From the NCBI RefSeq assembly GCF_003858645.1, contig NZ_RQJP01000005.1, forward strand, positions 372,001-436,000: DNA of 64,000 nt, given 5' to 3'. The notes under the pieces were generated by a model, which saw nothing but the letters and a program-made list of their open reading frames with translations, had not been told where the DNA came from and searched no databases. Of this stretch, positions 8,292 to 15,802 are shown piece after piece. This stretch comes from Larkinella knui. Its GTDB lineage: Bacteria; Bacteroidota; Bacteroidia; Cytophagales; Spirosomataceae. The translations under genes were made by a program, and so were the position numbers. Position 1 is the first letter of the stretch; each line of letters opens with the position of its first letter.

Positions 8292-9083
8292 TTAAAGCGG
8301 ACCGGGAGCGGTATTGCTTTCATCAGTTTTCGTTTTGGTCACCAGTTCGGTAAAGCTTCTTGCTGCGGTTGTAAAGTCCGACGGAACCAGCACGATGGTA
8401 GTCGTATTGTTGTCAATGCCAATTTCGGATAACATTTGCATCCGTCTCAATTCCAGAGCAATGGGGCTTTTTTCCATTTCCGTGGCCCCTTGTGTCAGTT
8501 TGATCGAAGCTTCCAGTTCCGCTTCCGCTTTCACGATCCGGGCTCTTTTTTCCCGAATGGCTTCGGCTTCGCGGGCCATGGCGCGTTGCATGGCCGACGG
8601 TATTTCTACATCTTTCATCTCCACCATTTCGATTTTAATCCCCCAGGGCTCGGTGGTTGCATCCACAATACTCTGAAGTCGGCTGTTGATCTGTTCCCGC
8701 TCCCGCAACACTTCGTCCAGCGAGTGCTGGCCAATAATGTTGCGCAAGGCCGTAACTGAAAACTGATAGACGGCTTTATAATAGTCGGCCACTTCAATAA
8801 TGGCGTTTTTGGGCGTAATGATCCGAAACCACAGAACGGCATTGACTTTAATCGTTACACTGTCTTTGGTGATGGTTTCCTGTTGCTCGAGGTCCACCGT
8901 TTTGGTTCGAATGTCGACCCGTTGTTGCCGATCCACGAAGGGAATCAGCCAATAAAGACCGGGGCCTTTGATGGATTGAAAACGTCCCAGCCTAAAAACA
9001 ACGCCCCGCTGGTATTCCTGGGCGATACGAAAGCCACTGAGCAGCAGGGCAAGCAAGACGGCGGCAAAGGGAAGGAGTGTCAT
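8292..9083 (-). CDS. Slipin/stomatin-like SPFH (band 7) protein
   Basis: A 263-residue membrane-anchored SPFH protein. One N-terminal hydrophobic segment (TLLPFAAVLLALLLSGF, residues 2-18) is followed by the band 7 domain: EYQRGVVFRLGRFQSIKGPGLYWLIPFVD, DLQQETITKDSVTIKVNAVLWFRI-type core, IGQHSLDEVLREREQIN, and a charged helix REAEAIREKRARIVKAEAELEAS. The order matches stomatin/slipin rather than HflK/HflC. Such proteins scaffold membrane microdomains; slipins usually pair with NfeD, which is not seen next to it here. The start is placed at the ATG directly before the membrane segment. Confidence 0.9.
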   Translation of the reverse strand: MTLLPFAAVLLALLLSGFRIAQEYQRGVVFRLGRFQSIKGPGLYWLIPFVDRQQRVDIRTKTVDLEQQETITKDSVTIKVNAVLWFRIITPKNAIIEVADYYKAVYQFSVTALRNIIGQHSLDEVLREREQINSRLQSIVDATTEPWGIKIEMVEMKDVEIPSAMQRAMAREAEAIREKRARIVKAEAELEASIKLTQGATEMEKSPIALELRRMQMLSEIGIDNNTTTIVLVPSDFTTAARSFTELVTKTKTDESNTAPGPL

Positions 9084-9201
9084 ACGATTCAGACAGGTTT
9101 GATATGCCGGGGTGAATGCCAAACGAATGCCAGTTTCAAAACGAATTTAAATCTGCTGATAACCAACTTGTTAGCAGGGTCGATCAAAGGCGTCACCGCT
9201 T

Positions 9202-9247
9202 TGACCCTTCCATTTTGAAAAACCGGTTTTCCAAAATGGAAGGGTCA
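9202..9247. repeat. 46-bp near-perfect palindrome
   Basis: TGACCCTTCCATTTTG followed by AAAAACC pairs with GGTTTTCCAAAATGG plus AAGGGTCA: 23 bp per arm with a single mismatch (9218 against 9231). It lies in the spacer between the divergent slipin and haemoglobin genes, where a terminator has no obvious gene to serve. It could be a cruciform-type regulatory site, a terminator of a lost gene, or a REP-like element. Confidence 0.8.
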
Positions 9248-9337
9248 GGCAAACCGCCCGGCGATTTGACTGACCTTTTTTGACGAGATTATGGGAAAAC
9301 CATACAATATTTACTCCGCAAATTCGACTACAATCTT

Positions 9338-9817
9338 ATGAACGAACGCACGATTCCTACCTTGAACGACTGGCTGGGCGGAACAAACCGGCTGGAGCAA
9401 CTGACCACACTTTTTTATCAGAAAGTATTGAAAGACGACTTACTCGAGCCCGTCTTCCGGCATATGTCACCCGAACATGCCAGCCATGTTGCTCACTTTA
9501 TCGGTGAAGTGTTTGGCGGTCCCAAACTGTATACCGAAACCGATGGCGGGAGCCACGCCAGCATGATCGCGCATCACCTTGGCAAACACCTGGATGAGGC
9601 AAAACGCCGTCGCTGGATGAGCCTGTTGCTCGAAAGTGCGGATGAAATTGGTCTGCCCGACGATCCGGAATTCCGCTCGGCGCTGTTGGGGTATCTGGAA
9701 TGGGGGAGCCGGATTGCCGTTCTGAATTCAACGTCGGCCGACAATCCCATCCAGGCCGATGCGCCCATGCCGGTTTGGGGCTGGGGCGAAACCGGCGGAC
9801 CGTATACGGCGGATTGA
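9338..9817 (+). CDS. Group II truncated haemoglobin
   Basis: A 159-residue 2-over-2 globin. Seen: the N-terminal W-GG-x-R-L region, FYQKVLKDDLLEPVFRHM, HVAHFIGEVFGGPKLYTE (CD/E region), a His-rich F helix HASMIAHHLGKHLDEAKRRRW containing the likely proximal haem His, and the C-terminal YLEWGSRIAV and PVWGWGETGGPY tail typical of group II (TrHbO-like) proteins. The family binds O2/NO and has peroxidase or detoxifying roles; substrate here is unknown. It is monocistronic and divergent from the slipin gene. Confidence 0.92.
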   Translation: MNERTIPTLNDWLGGTNRLEQLTTLFYQKVLKDDLLEPVFRHMSPEHASHVAHFIGEVFGGPKLYTETDGGSHASMIAHHLGKHLDEAKRRRWMSLLLESADEIGLPDDPEFRSALLGYLEWGSRIAVLNSTSADNPIQADAPMPVWGWGETGGPYTAD

Positions 9818-10267
9818 TTGGCAGGCGGACCCATCAACGTCATCGGTTTTGCTTGTTGCCCTTTCGATTGGGTAAGTGCGGTTTTGGTAAACCCAGGCCG
9901 GAATGGTTATGACGTATAGGTATAGCGTGTAGATAGTTTGCAAAAAAATCGTAGCGATGCGTCCGACGTTCACGGTCGTATCAACTTGCTATTTTCGTCC
10001 GGTTGCGCCCGGGCATCCTTCACTACATTTTGATCAGAGTTCCCGTTAATTTTCCTTCCAAAGCCACTGGCATGGCATCTTGATCGCGCTTTATCGGCAA
10101 ACCGGCGTAAATGTGGGCGTATTGACCGCTCGCTCGGCTATAGCCTGAAAAGGCGGTTTATTCTCTTCAGAAATCCGATCCTGCCGCGGAGTCGGGAGGG
10201 GGGCATTCGCGGTTGCACCGGCAACAGGCAGAGAACCCGCATGCGCATTATCGAAATTCAGCAAGCT

Positions 10268-10286
10268 TAATTATCAGACATAATTA
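10268..10286 (+). promoter_or_regulatory. Palindromic TATCAGACA site 1
   Basis: TTATCAGACA embedded in the perfect inverted repeat TAATTAT-CAGAC-ATAATTA. One of six exact TATCAGACA-core copies, all in non-coding DNA between 10.2 and 20.1 kb; probably a protein-binding site upstream of the 10595 gene. Confidence 0.55.
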
Positions 10287-10444
10287 CCGAATTACGGTAT
10301 AAGTTTTCCTTCCATGAAACCGTATTATAGATTTTTGTTCTTACTGTAAATATTTGAAAATCAAAAATTTATACCAATAAATCACAAATAAGTTCATTGG
10401 CACCTCTTTTGCATACTTCATTTTACAACCGGTTGCTAAATATA

Positions 10445-10454
10445 TTATCAGACA
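10445..10454 (+). promoter_or_regulatory. TATCAGACA site 2
   Basis: TTATCAGACA, 33 bp upstream of the candidate -7 element at 10487, a position suited to an activator or repressor of the 10595 gene. Confidence 0.5.
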
Positions 10455-10486
10455 TTTAACTAGACGAACAGATGCGACTACTAACC

Positions 10487-10494
10487 TAGTTTTG
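10487..10494 (+). promoter_or_regulatory. -7 promoter element for the 10595 gene
   Basis: TAGTTTTG matches TAnnTTTG exactly, about 100 bp before the ATG. No clear -33 TTG is present at the expected distance, in keeping with an activator-dependent promoter. Confidence 0.45.
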
Positions 10495-10581
10495 TGGCAC
10501 TACATGGGTTATTTGAGGGAGGGGGAATGAAAAGTGGGCATTTAGCTCGAAAAGCTCTTTTGTTGAATTACAGTAAAAATC

Positions 10582-10589
10582 ACTCAACG
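10582..10589 (+). promoter_or_regulatory. ACTCAACG start-proximal element, copy 1
   Basis: ACTCAACG lies 5 nt before the ATG at 10595. Four further copies sit 3-11 nt before start codons of minus-strand genes between 17.7 and 19.3 kb. The position within the ribosome footprint suggests a 5' UTR or initiation signal. Confidence 0.6.
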
Positions 10590-10594
10590 TTATT

Positions 10595-13500
10595 ATGATT
10601 ACCAATCTACCTGTCCGCAATTCGCGTTTAAAAACTGCTGCCCAAACTTTGAAGCAGGTCATTAAAATTGCTTTGCTTCTGATTGCTTCCAGGCCGTTTG
10701 CCTTTGCCGCGGCTCGACCAACCGATGGTCCACCCGCGCAGGTTGCGAAAACGGTCCAGCAGACGCCACTGGTTATTGACAACCAGCGCTACATCGGGTT
10801 AACCATTTTTAATTTTGAAACAGACGCCCGTATCGATGACGACCACATTGAGCGTTCGGCCCTCTATGGTTGTAATGCCGTAGAGATTACTATTAACTGG
10901 GACAAGGTGTATCCCACTGTCAATAGTAGCCCGGGTTGGGATGTCATCGATTCCCATGTCCGGACGGCGCAACGGGTCGGCCTTAAGATTGCACTCCGGG
11001 TTCACGTGGGTCGTGAAGCTGATAAGTTGGGCGGTTTCTGGGGTGTTCATGAAACGATGCAGGCCGCCGACAGCTCCCGAAGTACCAGCACCCAGCGGAA
11101 TATCGTTCAATTTTCATTTTCTCACGGACCCACCATCGAGCGCGCCAGCGCGTTCGTGCGGGAGGCCGCCAACCGCTATCATTATCTTCAGGAACAGGGG
11201 CAGCTTCTGTTTTTTTCCGTCGTTTCCTCGCCCGCTCTGGAGTCCGAGTATTCGCCGGTTTTCGATCCTCCCACGGGCAGCAAATACGTCGTTCCCTACG
11301 ATTACAGTGCGTCCGAACTCGCAGCTTTCCGTCAATATCTACAAACCCGGTTTACGTTGTCGCAACTTAACCAACGCTGGGGAACGGACTTTAGTGGGTG
11401 GAACCGGGTCATGCCACCGGCTCATGACAAAGCCAATCCGTATGCTTCACAAATCGGTGTTCGGGGAAATGACTGGTATGTTTTTCGGCACCGCCAGCTC
11501 AAGGGGTTCATTGATAAAATCAACAGTACCGTTAAAGGTATCGACCCCGGAATTGTGGTTGTCAATCAGCATGGTTGTGTCTGGGATCGGCTGTCGGGGC
11601 TGCGAGCCACGTTTGCCTTCAAAAATCTTGGCCAGTCGGCCGATGGTCTCAAATTCAACGACGGACCGGATTATAATCACCGGTTTTCGATGGATCTGGT
11701 GCGGAGCAACCTCAAGCCGGGCGCATTTATGATCAATGCCGTCGACGGCATGTTCTACAATTCGGTATCGGTCGAAAAGTATTATGAACAGATTGCGCAG
11801 TGCTACGAACATGGCGCAAAGATGCTTACACTGGCCAATTTCGGCAGTCCGGATGCCCGGCAAAAGCTATCGGATCTGGTTAAAATGGTGGTCAATGCGG
11901 GCTTGTTGAATCAGCCGGTTACTCAGGTACAAACCGCGGGTGCCGCAGTCGGGTATAAATTATCCGATATACTGAAGTCAAATTCAATTGCTCAGGAGCG
12001 GTGGAGCCAGCGGTATGCGCAGAACGGAAACAAACCCGTACGGATCGACCTCGACGAAGATTTGCTCCGGAACGAACCGCCGGTGATCAATACCGTACCC
12101 GTATTGAATCAGCCGCTGAGCGACCAGTCGGCAGTGGTGGGCCAGCCATTCAGTTATTCGATTGGCCAGGCCTTCACCGACCCGGATGGCTCAATTGTGA
12201 GCGTAGAAGCGAGCGGTTTGCCGCAAGGCATTCAATGGGCAAGCGCAGGGGGAGAATTTAGCGGTATACCCACGCGTGCGGAAGCGTCGATCGTGACACT
12301 CACCGCCCGCGACAATCTCGGGGCATCCGTTACCGGGAGTTTCCGGCTGACGGTTAACGATCCGGTTGGAACCAACCGTCCGCCGGTGGCCCCCATTCTG
12401 ACTGCGCAAACCGGGGAGGTCGGCAAGCCATTTTCGTATACATTGCCCCCCTTTACGGACCCGGACGCCGAACCACTGGTTCATAAATTAGGAGACGTGG
12501 TGCCGGGATTGACCTACTCGGCGGAAACCAGTACCCTCAGCGGTACGCCTACCACCGCCGGGGTGTTTTCGCTGACCTACTCGGCAACTGACTTGTCAGC
12601 GGTGGTGTCTACGACTCTTTTGCCGGTGACCATCCGTGAAGCGCCTGTAGCGACGAAGCGAACGGGCAATTTTGAGGGCTATCTGGATAAGTACAACTGC
12701 GAGGGCGACATCTGGGGCTGGGTCTGGGATCGAAATCTACCCAATACGCCGATGCCCGTGGAAGTGCTCGACGGTCTTACGGTGATCGGCACCTTTACGG
12801 CCAACGTTCTCCGGCCGGATTTGGTGGCTGCTAAAAAGGGCAATGGAATGCACGGCTATCAGTTCCTGATCCCGGCCAGTATAAAGGATAACAAGCCGCA
12901 CGTCATTACCATGCGGATCGAAAATTCGGATTATTATCTGAAAGGTTCGCCCACAACCCTGACGTGTCCGTCCAGTACGGCTCAACCAGCCGATCCAGCC
13001 AATAAACCGCCGGTAGCTGTTCCAATTCCTGTTCAGTACGCGTACGTCAACAGCCCATTTTCGTATACGATCCCGGAGTTTACGCACGACGACGGCAAGA
13101 CGCTGATTTATGCCATGACCGGCGGGGTAGTGGGCTTGAACTACGACCAGGCAAGCCGTACCTTTAGCGGTTCTCCCACCCAGATCGGCACGTTTACGGC
13201 CAGTCTGATTGTCTCGGATGGGCAGGGAGGTTATACGCCCGCCCTGGTGACGGTGGTGGTTTCGGCGGCTCCGCCAAACCGCCCGCCGGTTGTCAATCAA
13301 ACCATTCCTGATCAGACCGTCCTGATTGGACAACCGTTTGCCCTTACCCTCTCCGCCGGTCTGTTTACCGATCCTGATAACAACCTGACCGGTATTCAGG
13401 TGAGTGGATTACCCGAAGGACTGGCGTACAATCCGGATAATCGCGGCATCAACGGAACGCCAGTTAGTGCCGGAACGGCAACCGTTACCGTAAAGGCAAC

Positions 13501-15139
13501 GGATTCGCAGGGTGCGTCGGCGGCTACTACGTTTAAAATAGTGGTCAATGCACTGGTCGAGGAAATTCCCAAACCGGCTCCCATACCGAATGTGAACGTG
13601 GCACCGACCATCGCGCAGGCTCCCGCCAACCAGACGGCCATCGTTGGGCAATCCTTCAACTTTCAGATTCCGCTTGAAACCTTTACCGATGTGGACGGTA
13701 CCATTGCCAGCATCGACGTTAGCGGTTTGCCCAATGGCCTGATCTATACACCGGGCAACCGCACGATCAACGGCACATTGACCCAGCCCGAAACCGCAAC
13801 CATTGCGGTTGTCGCCACGGATGACGACGGAGAAACGGTAACGGCTACTTTCCAGCTGGTGGTGCTGGCGGCTCCATCTGCCCCGCAGAACCAGGCCCCC
13901 CAGGTTAGCCGTCTTATTCCGGATCAGACGGCCACCGCCGGGCAGCTCTTTACCTACACCCTGGGAGCCGATGTCTTTACCGATCCGGATGGCAGCATAG
14001 CGACCATCGAACTGGTGAGCGGTTTGCCCAACGGCCTGGTGTATACGCCGGCGAACCGGGTCATCAGCGGTACGCCCACGGCCCCCTCGGCGACAACTGT
14101 AACCCTGAAGGCAACCGACAATCAGGGCAGTTCTGTCACGACGACTTTCCGACTGACGGTCGATCCCGCTCCCGTTTCTGAGGCCCCGAATCAGACCCCG
14201 GTTTTGATCCGGGAAATTCCCGGCCAGACGGCAACGGTAAGCATCGCCTATTCCTACACCATCGGTAAGCAAAACTTTTCGGATCCGGATGGCAGTATTA
14301 CTTCTGTCGACGTAACGAATTTACCCAAAGGGCTTACGTACAACAAAACGACCGGCGTCATTAGTGGTGTGCCCACAACCAGCCAAACGGTTACGGTTAG
14401 TGTAAAAGCCGTCGATAACAAAGCCGCTTCCGTGACCATTACGTACAACATGACGGTAAAGGAAAATATTGTCATCAAACTGTACAAGGCCGGAAAGGGA
14501 CCGGAACCGCAAAATTACATCCAGGAGCTGAATCAGGAAACGGTGCTGATGGCCAATGCGTTGCCGGCCATGATCAACATTTTCTTCGAAATAGAGACGA
14601 AGGTGTCGAGCGTCAAATTTGAACTGACCGGACCCAAAAATGTCACTTTTCAGGAAAATTTTGCGCCCTGGGCTCTTTTGGGTGATAATGGAGGAATTCC
14701 GCCCCTGGTTGGAATCTATATGCTGAAAGTGACCGGTTTCAAAAATCCGAATGCGACAGGCAATCAACTCGTTACACGACTCATTACGTTTTATATCCGA
14801 AGCTCCGGCAAGCGGGAGAATGCCGAAACGGCCGTGTCCAATTCCCTGCCTGCTCCCGAATCCGCGGTATGGGGTGTTTATCCCAATCCTTTCCGGGATC
14901 AACTGACGGTCAATTTGCCGTCGGACTCCGGCGAGCCGCTGGTTCCGCTGGCACCATACCGGTTCTCGATTGTTTCCCCGACGGGACAGCAACTGCCGGT
15001 TTCGGATCAGGATACCCATCGTGAAGCCGGAAAAGCTACCCTGACGATTCCAGCGAATGGGTTGCCGGGGGGAGTCTATTTCCTGCGGATTCAACGCGGT
15101 GAAGGCCCGGCGAAAACCCTGAAGATTTTGAAACAGTAG
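10595..15139 (+). CDS. Giant secreted glycoside hydrolase-like protein with seven putative-Ig repeats and T9SS domain
   Basis: A 1514-residue exported protein. Layout: signal segment (residues 20-40); a TIM-barrel region about 60-445 resembling beta-galactosidase/GH42-type and related hydrolases (YIGLTIFNFETDARIDDDHIERSALYGCNAVEI, FSVVSSPALESEYSP, LNQRWGTDFSGW); putative-Ig (He_PIG, cadherin-like) repeats near 495-588, 595-682, 803-890, 896-985, 1002-1091, 1100-1190 and 1200-1289 with recurring F-T-DPDGSI and SGLPxGL-Y motifs; an inserted domain at 688-791 (GYLDKYNCEGDIWGWVWDR); a region 1293-1403; and a T9SS type A sorting domain (WGVYPNPFRDQLTVNLP to the end). It is thus probably cell-surface attached or secreted. 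E216/E218 is a possible acid/base, but the substrate and activity are unknown. Monocistronic, followed by a terminator. Confidence 0.88.
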   Translation: MITNLPVRNSRLKTAAQTLKQVIKIALLLIASRPFAFAAARPTDGPPAQVAKTVQQTPLVIDNQRYIGLTIFNFETDARIDDDHIERSALYGCNAVEITINWDKVYPTVNSSPGWDVIDSHVRTAQRVGLKIALRVHVGREADKLGGFWGVHETMQAADSSRSTSTQRNIVQFSFSHGPTIERASAFVREAANRYHYLQEQGQLLFFSVVSSPALESEYSPVFDPPTGSKYVVPYDYSASELAAFRQYLQTRFTLSQLNQRWGTDFSGWNRVMPPAHDKANPYASQIGVRGNDWYVFRHRQLKGFIDKINSTVKGIDPGIVVVNQHGCVWDRLSGLRATFAFKNLGQSADGLKFNDGPDYNHRFSMDLVRSNLKPGAFMINAVDGMFYNSVSVEKYYEQIAQCYEHGAKMLTLANFGSPDARQKLSDLVKMVVNAGLLNQPVTQVQTAGAAVGYKLSDILKSNSIAQERWSQRYAQNGNKPVRIDLDEDLLRNEPPVINTVPVLNQPLSDQSAVVGQPFSYSIGQAFTDPDGSIVSVEASGLPQGIQWASAGGEFSGIPTRAEASIVTLTARDNLGASVTGSFRLTVNDPVGTNRPPVAPILTAQTGEVGKPFSYTLPPFTDPDAEPLVHKLGDVVPGLTYSAETSTLSGTPTTAGVFSLTYSATDLSAVVSTTLLPVTIREAPVATKRTGNFEGYLDKYNCEGDIWGWVWDRNLPNTPMPVEVLDGLTVIGTFTANVLRPDLVAAKKGNGMHGYQFLIPASIKDNKPHVITMRIENSDYYLKGSPTTLTCPSSTAQPADPANKPPVAVPIPVQYAYVNSPFSYTIPEFTHDDGKTLIYAMTGGVVGLNYDQASRTFSGSPTQIGTFTASLIVSDGQGGYTPALVTVVVSAAPPNRPPVVNQTIPDQTVLIGQPFALTLSAGLFTDPDNNLTGIQVSGLPEGLAYNPDNRGINGTPVSAGTATVTVKATDSQGASAATTFKIVVNALVEEIPKPAPIPNVNVAPTIAQAPANQTAIVGQSFNFQIPLETFTDVDGTIASIDVSGLPNGLIYTPGNRTINGTLTQPETATIAVVATDDDGETVTATFQLVVLAAPSAPQNQAPQVSRLIPDQTATAGQLFTYTLGADVFTDPDGSIATIELVSGLPNGLVYTPANRVISGTPTAPSATTVTLKATDNQGSSVTTTFRLTVDPAPVSEAPNQTPVLIREIPGQTATVSIAYSYTIGKQNFSDPDGSITSVDVTNLPKGLTYNKTTGVISGVPTTSQTVTVSVKAVDNKAASVTITYNMTVKENIVIKLYKAGKGPEPQNYIQELNQETVLMANALPAMINIFFEIETKVSSVKFELTGPKNVTFQENFAPWALLGDNGGIPPLVGIYMLKVTGFKNPNATGNQLVTRLITFYIRSSGKRENAETAVSNSLPAPESAVWGVYPNPFRDQLTVNLPSDSGEPLVPLAPYRFSIVSPTGQQLPVSDQDTHREAGKATLTIPANGLPGGVYFLRIQRGEGPAKTLKILKQ

Positions 15140-15175
15140 CCATCGATCAATCAATTCAATAACCTGGACTAACTG

Positions 15176-15206
15176 AAAAGCCTGCTTCCTTTGGAGGCAG
15201 GCTTTT
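15176..15206 (+). terminator. Intrinsic terminator of the giant gene
   Basis: AAAAGCCTGC (15176-15185) pairs with GCAGGCTTTT (15197-15206) with an 11-nt loop and a T run, 36 bp after the stop codon. Confidence 0.85.
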
Positions 15207-15260
15207 TGCATGAACCTGGACAGCCTTAAAAAAGACAATGGGATCATACGAATGTGGTGT

Positions 15261-15270
15261 TGTCTGATAA
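15261..15270 (+). promoter_or_regulatory. TATCAGACA site 3 (reverse orientation)
   Basis: TGTCTGATAA, about 150 bp before the small ORF at 15412. Between it and the ORF lies a weak CCCT-TTTG-AGGG hairpin with seven Ts (15316-15335). Confidence 0.5.
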
Positions 15271-15368
15271 AATAGGAAAATATATCTGAGAATTCAGCTT
15301 TTAGTGCGTATTAAACCCTTTTGAGGGCTTTTTTTGAAGCTAAAACTACTACCGAATAATAACATTGC

Positions 15369-15384
15369 TAAGTAGTATTACTTA
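15369..15384. promoter_or_regulatory. TAAGTA-N4-TACTTA palindrome, copy 1
   Basis: TAAGTA-GTAT-TACTTA, a perfect two-arm palindrome 18 bp upstream of an exact TAnnTTTG element. The same architecture (TAAGTA-TAAT-TACTTA) occurs at 19991-20006 before the TonB receptor gene. Likely an operator. Confidence 0.55.
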
Positions 15385-15401
15385 ATTTATTTCCGGATTT
15401 G

Positions 15402-15409
15402 TATCTTTG
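15402..15409 (+). promoter_or_regulatory. -7 promoter element at 15402
   Basis: TATCTTTG matches TAnnTTTG exactly. It almost touches the ATG at 15412, so transcription would begin at or inside that codon; either the mRNA is leaderless or the ATG at 15436 is used. Confidence 0.5.
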
Positions 15410-15411
15410 AA

Positions 15412-15669
15412 ATGTCTTACCGTAACTGTACTTCAATGAACGCATTCTCTAACGCATCGAATTTAGCAACACCAAATTTTTCGCGGAAGCAATTGCCATC
15501 CTGCTGTTTTACGAGTTTGCCACAAGCTATTGGTTGTGCCAACCAGTTTTTCATGGAAGGCTTTAATGTGCAGATAATTGCCAGAGATAAAAATTCATTT
15601 TTGGTTGTTTCTCCCGAAACGGCCCGCCAGATGTTTACAAAAGGATTCCGGTTGCTGTATGGCCATTGA
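15412..15669 (+). CDS. Small orphan protein
   Basis: An 85-codon frame, or 77 codons from the ATG at 15436. I recognise no family. The C-terminal half (FMEGFNVQIIARDKNSFLVVSPETARQMFTKGFRLLYGH) has the look of a real alpha/beta protein. Support for a gene: an exact -7 element and a palindromic operator directly upstream and a strong terminator 39 bp downstream, so this is a complete small transcription unit. No signal peptide or membrane segment. Confidence 0.5.
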   Translation: MSYRNCTSMNAFSNASNLATPNFSRKQLPSCCFTSLPQAIGCANQFFMEGFNVQIIARDKNSFLVVSPETARQMFTKGFRLLYGH

Positions 15670-15707
15670 CATTTCGTTTTTTAGTGAGAATATCAGGTTA
15701 TCTAAAG

Positions 15708-15735
15708 AAAAAACCAGTCAATTGACTGGTTTTTT
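15708..15735. terminator. Bidirectional terminator
   Basis: A perfect 28-bp palindrome, six As then CCAGTCAA and its complement, ending in a T run on both strands. It serves the small ORF to the left and, on the minus strand, the 3' end of the heparinase-like gene to the right. Confidence 0.9.
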
Positions 15736-15802
15736 TCTTAAATACTCTATCCATGTTACTATTACTTCTAACTGATTTTGACTTGCGTGCCGGTTGGCTT
15801 CG

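Larger units (their letters stand above)
9818..10594. other. 777-bp spacer before the giant Ig-repeat gene
   Basis: No gene found. The right half (10260-10480) is AT-rich and carries two TATCAGACA-core sites (10271 and 10445), an exact TAnnTTTG element at 10487 and the ACTCAACG element at 10582. The left half (9818-10260) shows nothing recognisable. Confidence 0.6.

Noticed and set aside
13409-14272. Long antisense frame opposite the Ig repeats
   Set aside because: Repeated arginine/glycine-rich translation mirrors the repeat codons on the other strand.
12070-14460. Regular repeats considered as a CRISPR or tandem DNA array
   Set aside because: Period is about 280-300 bp, units are diverged at DNA level and in frame; they are protein domain repeats.
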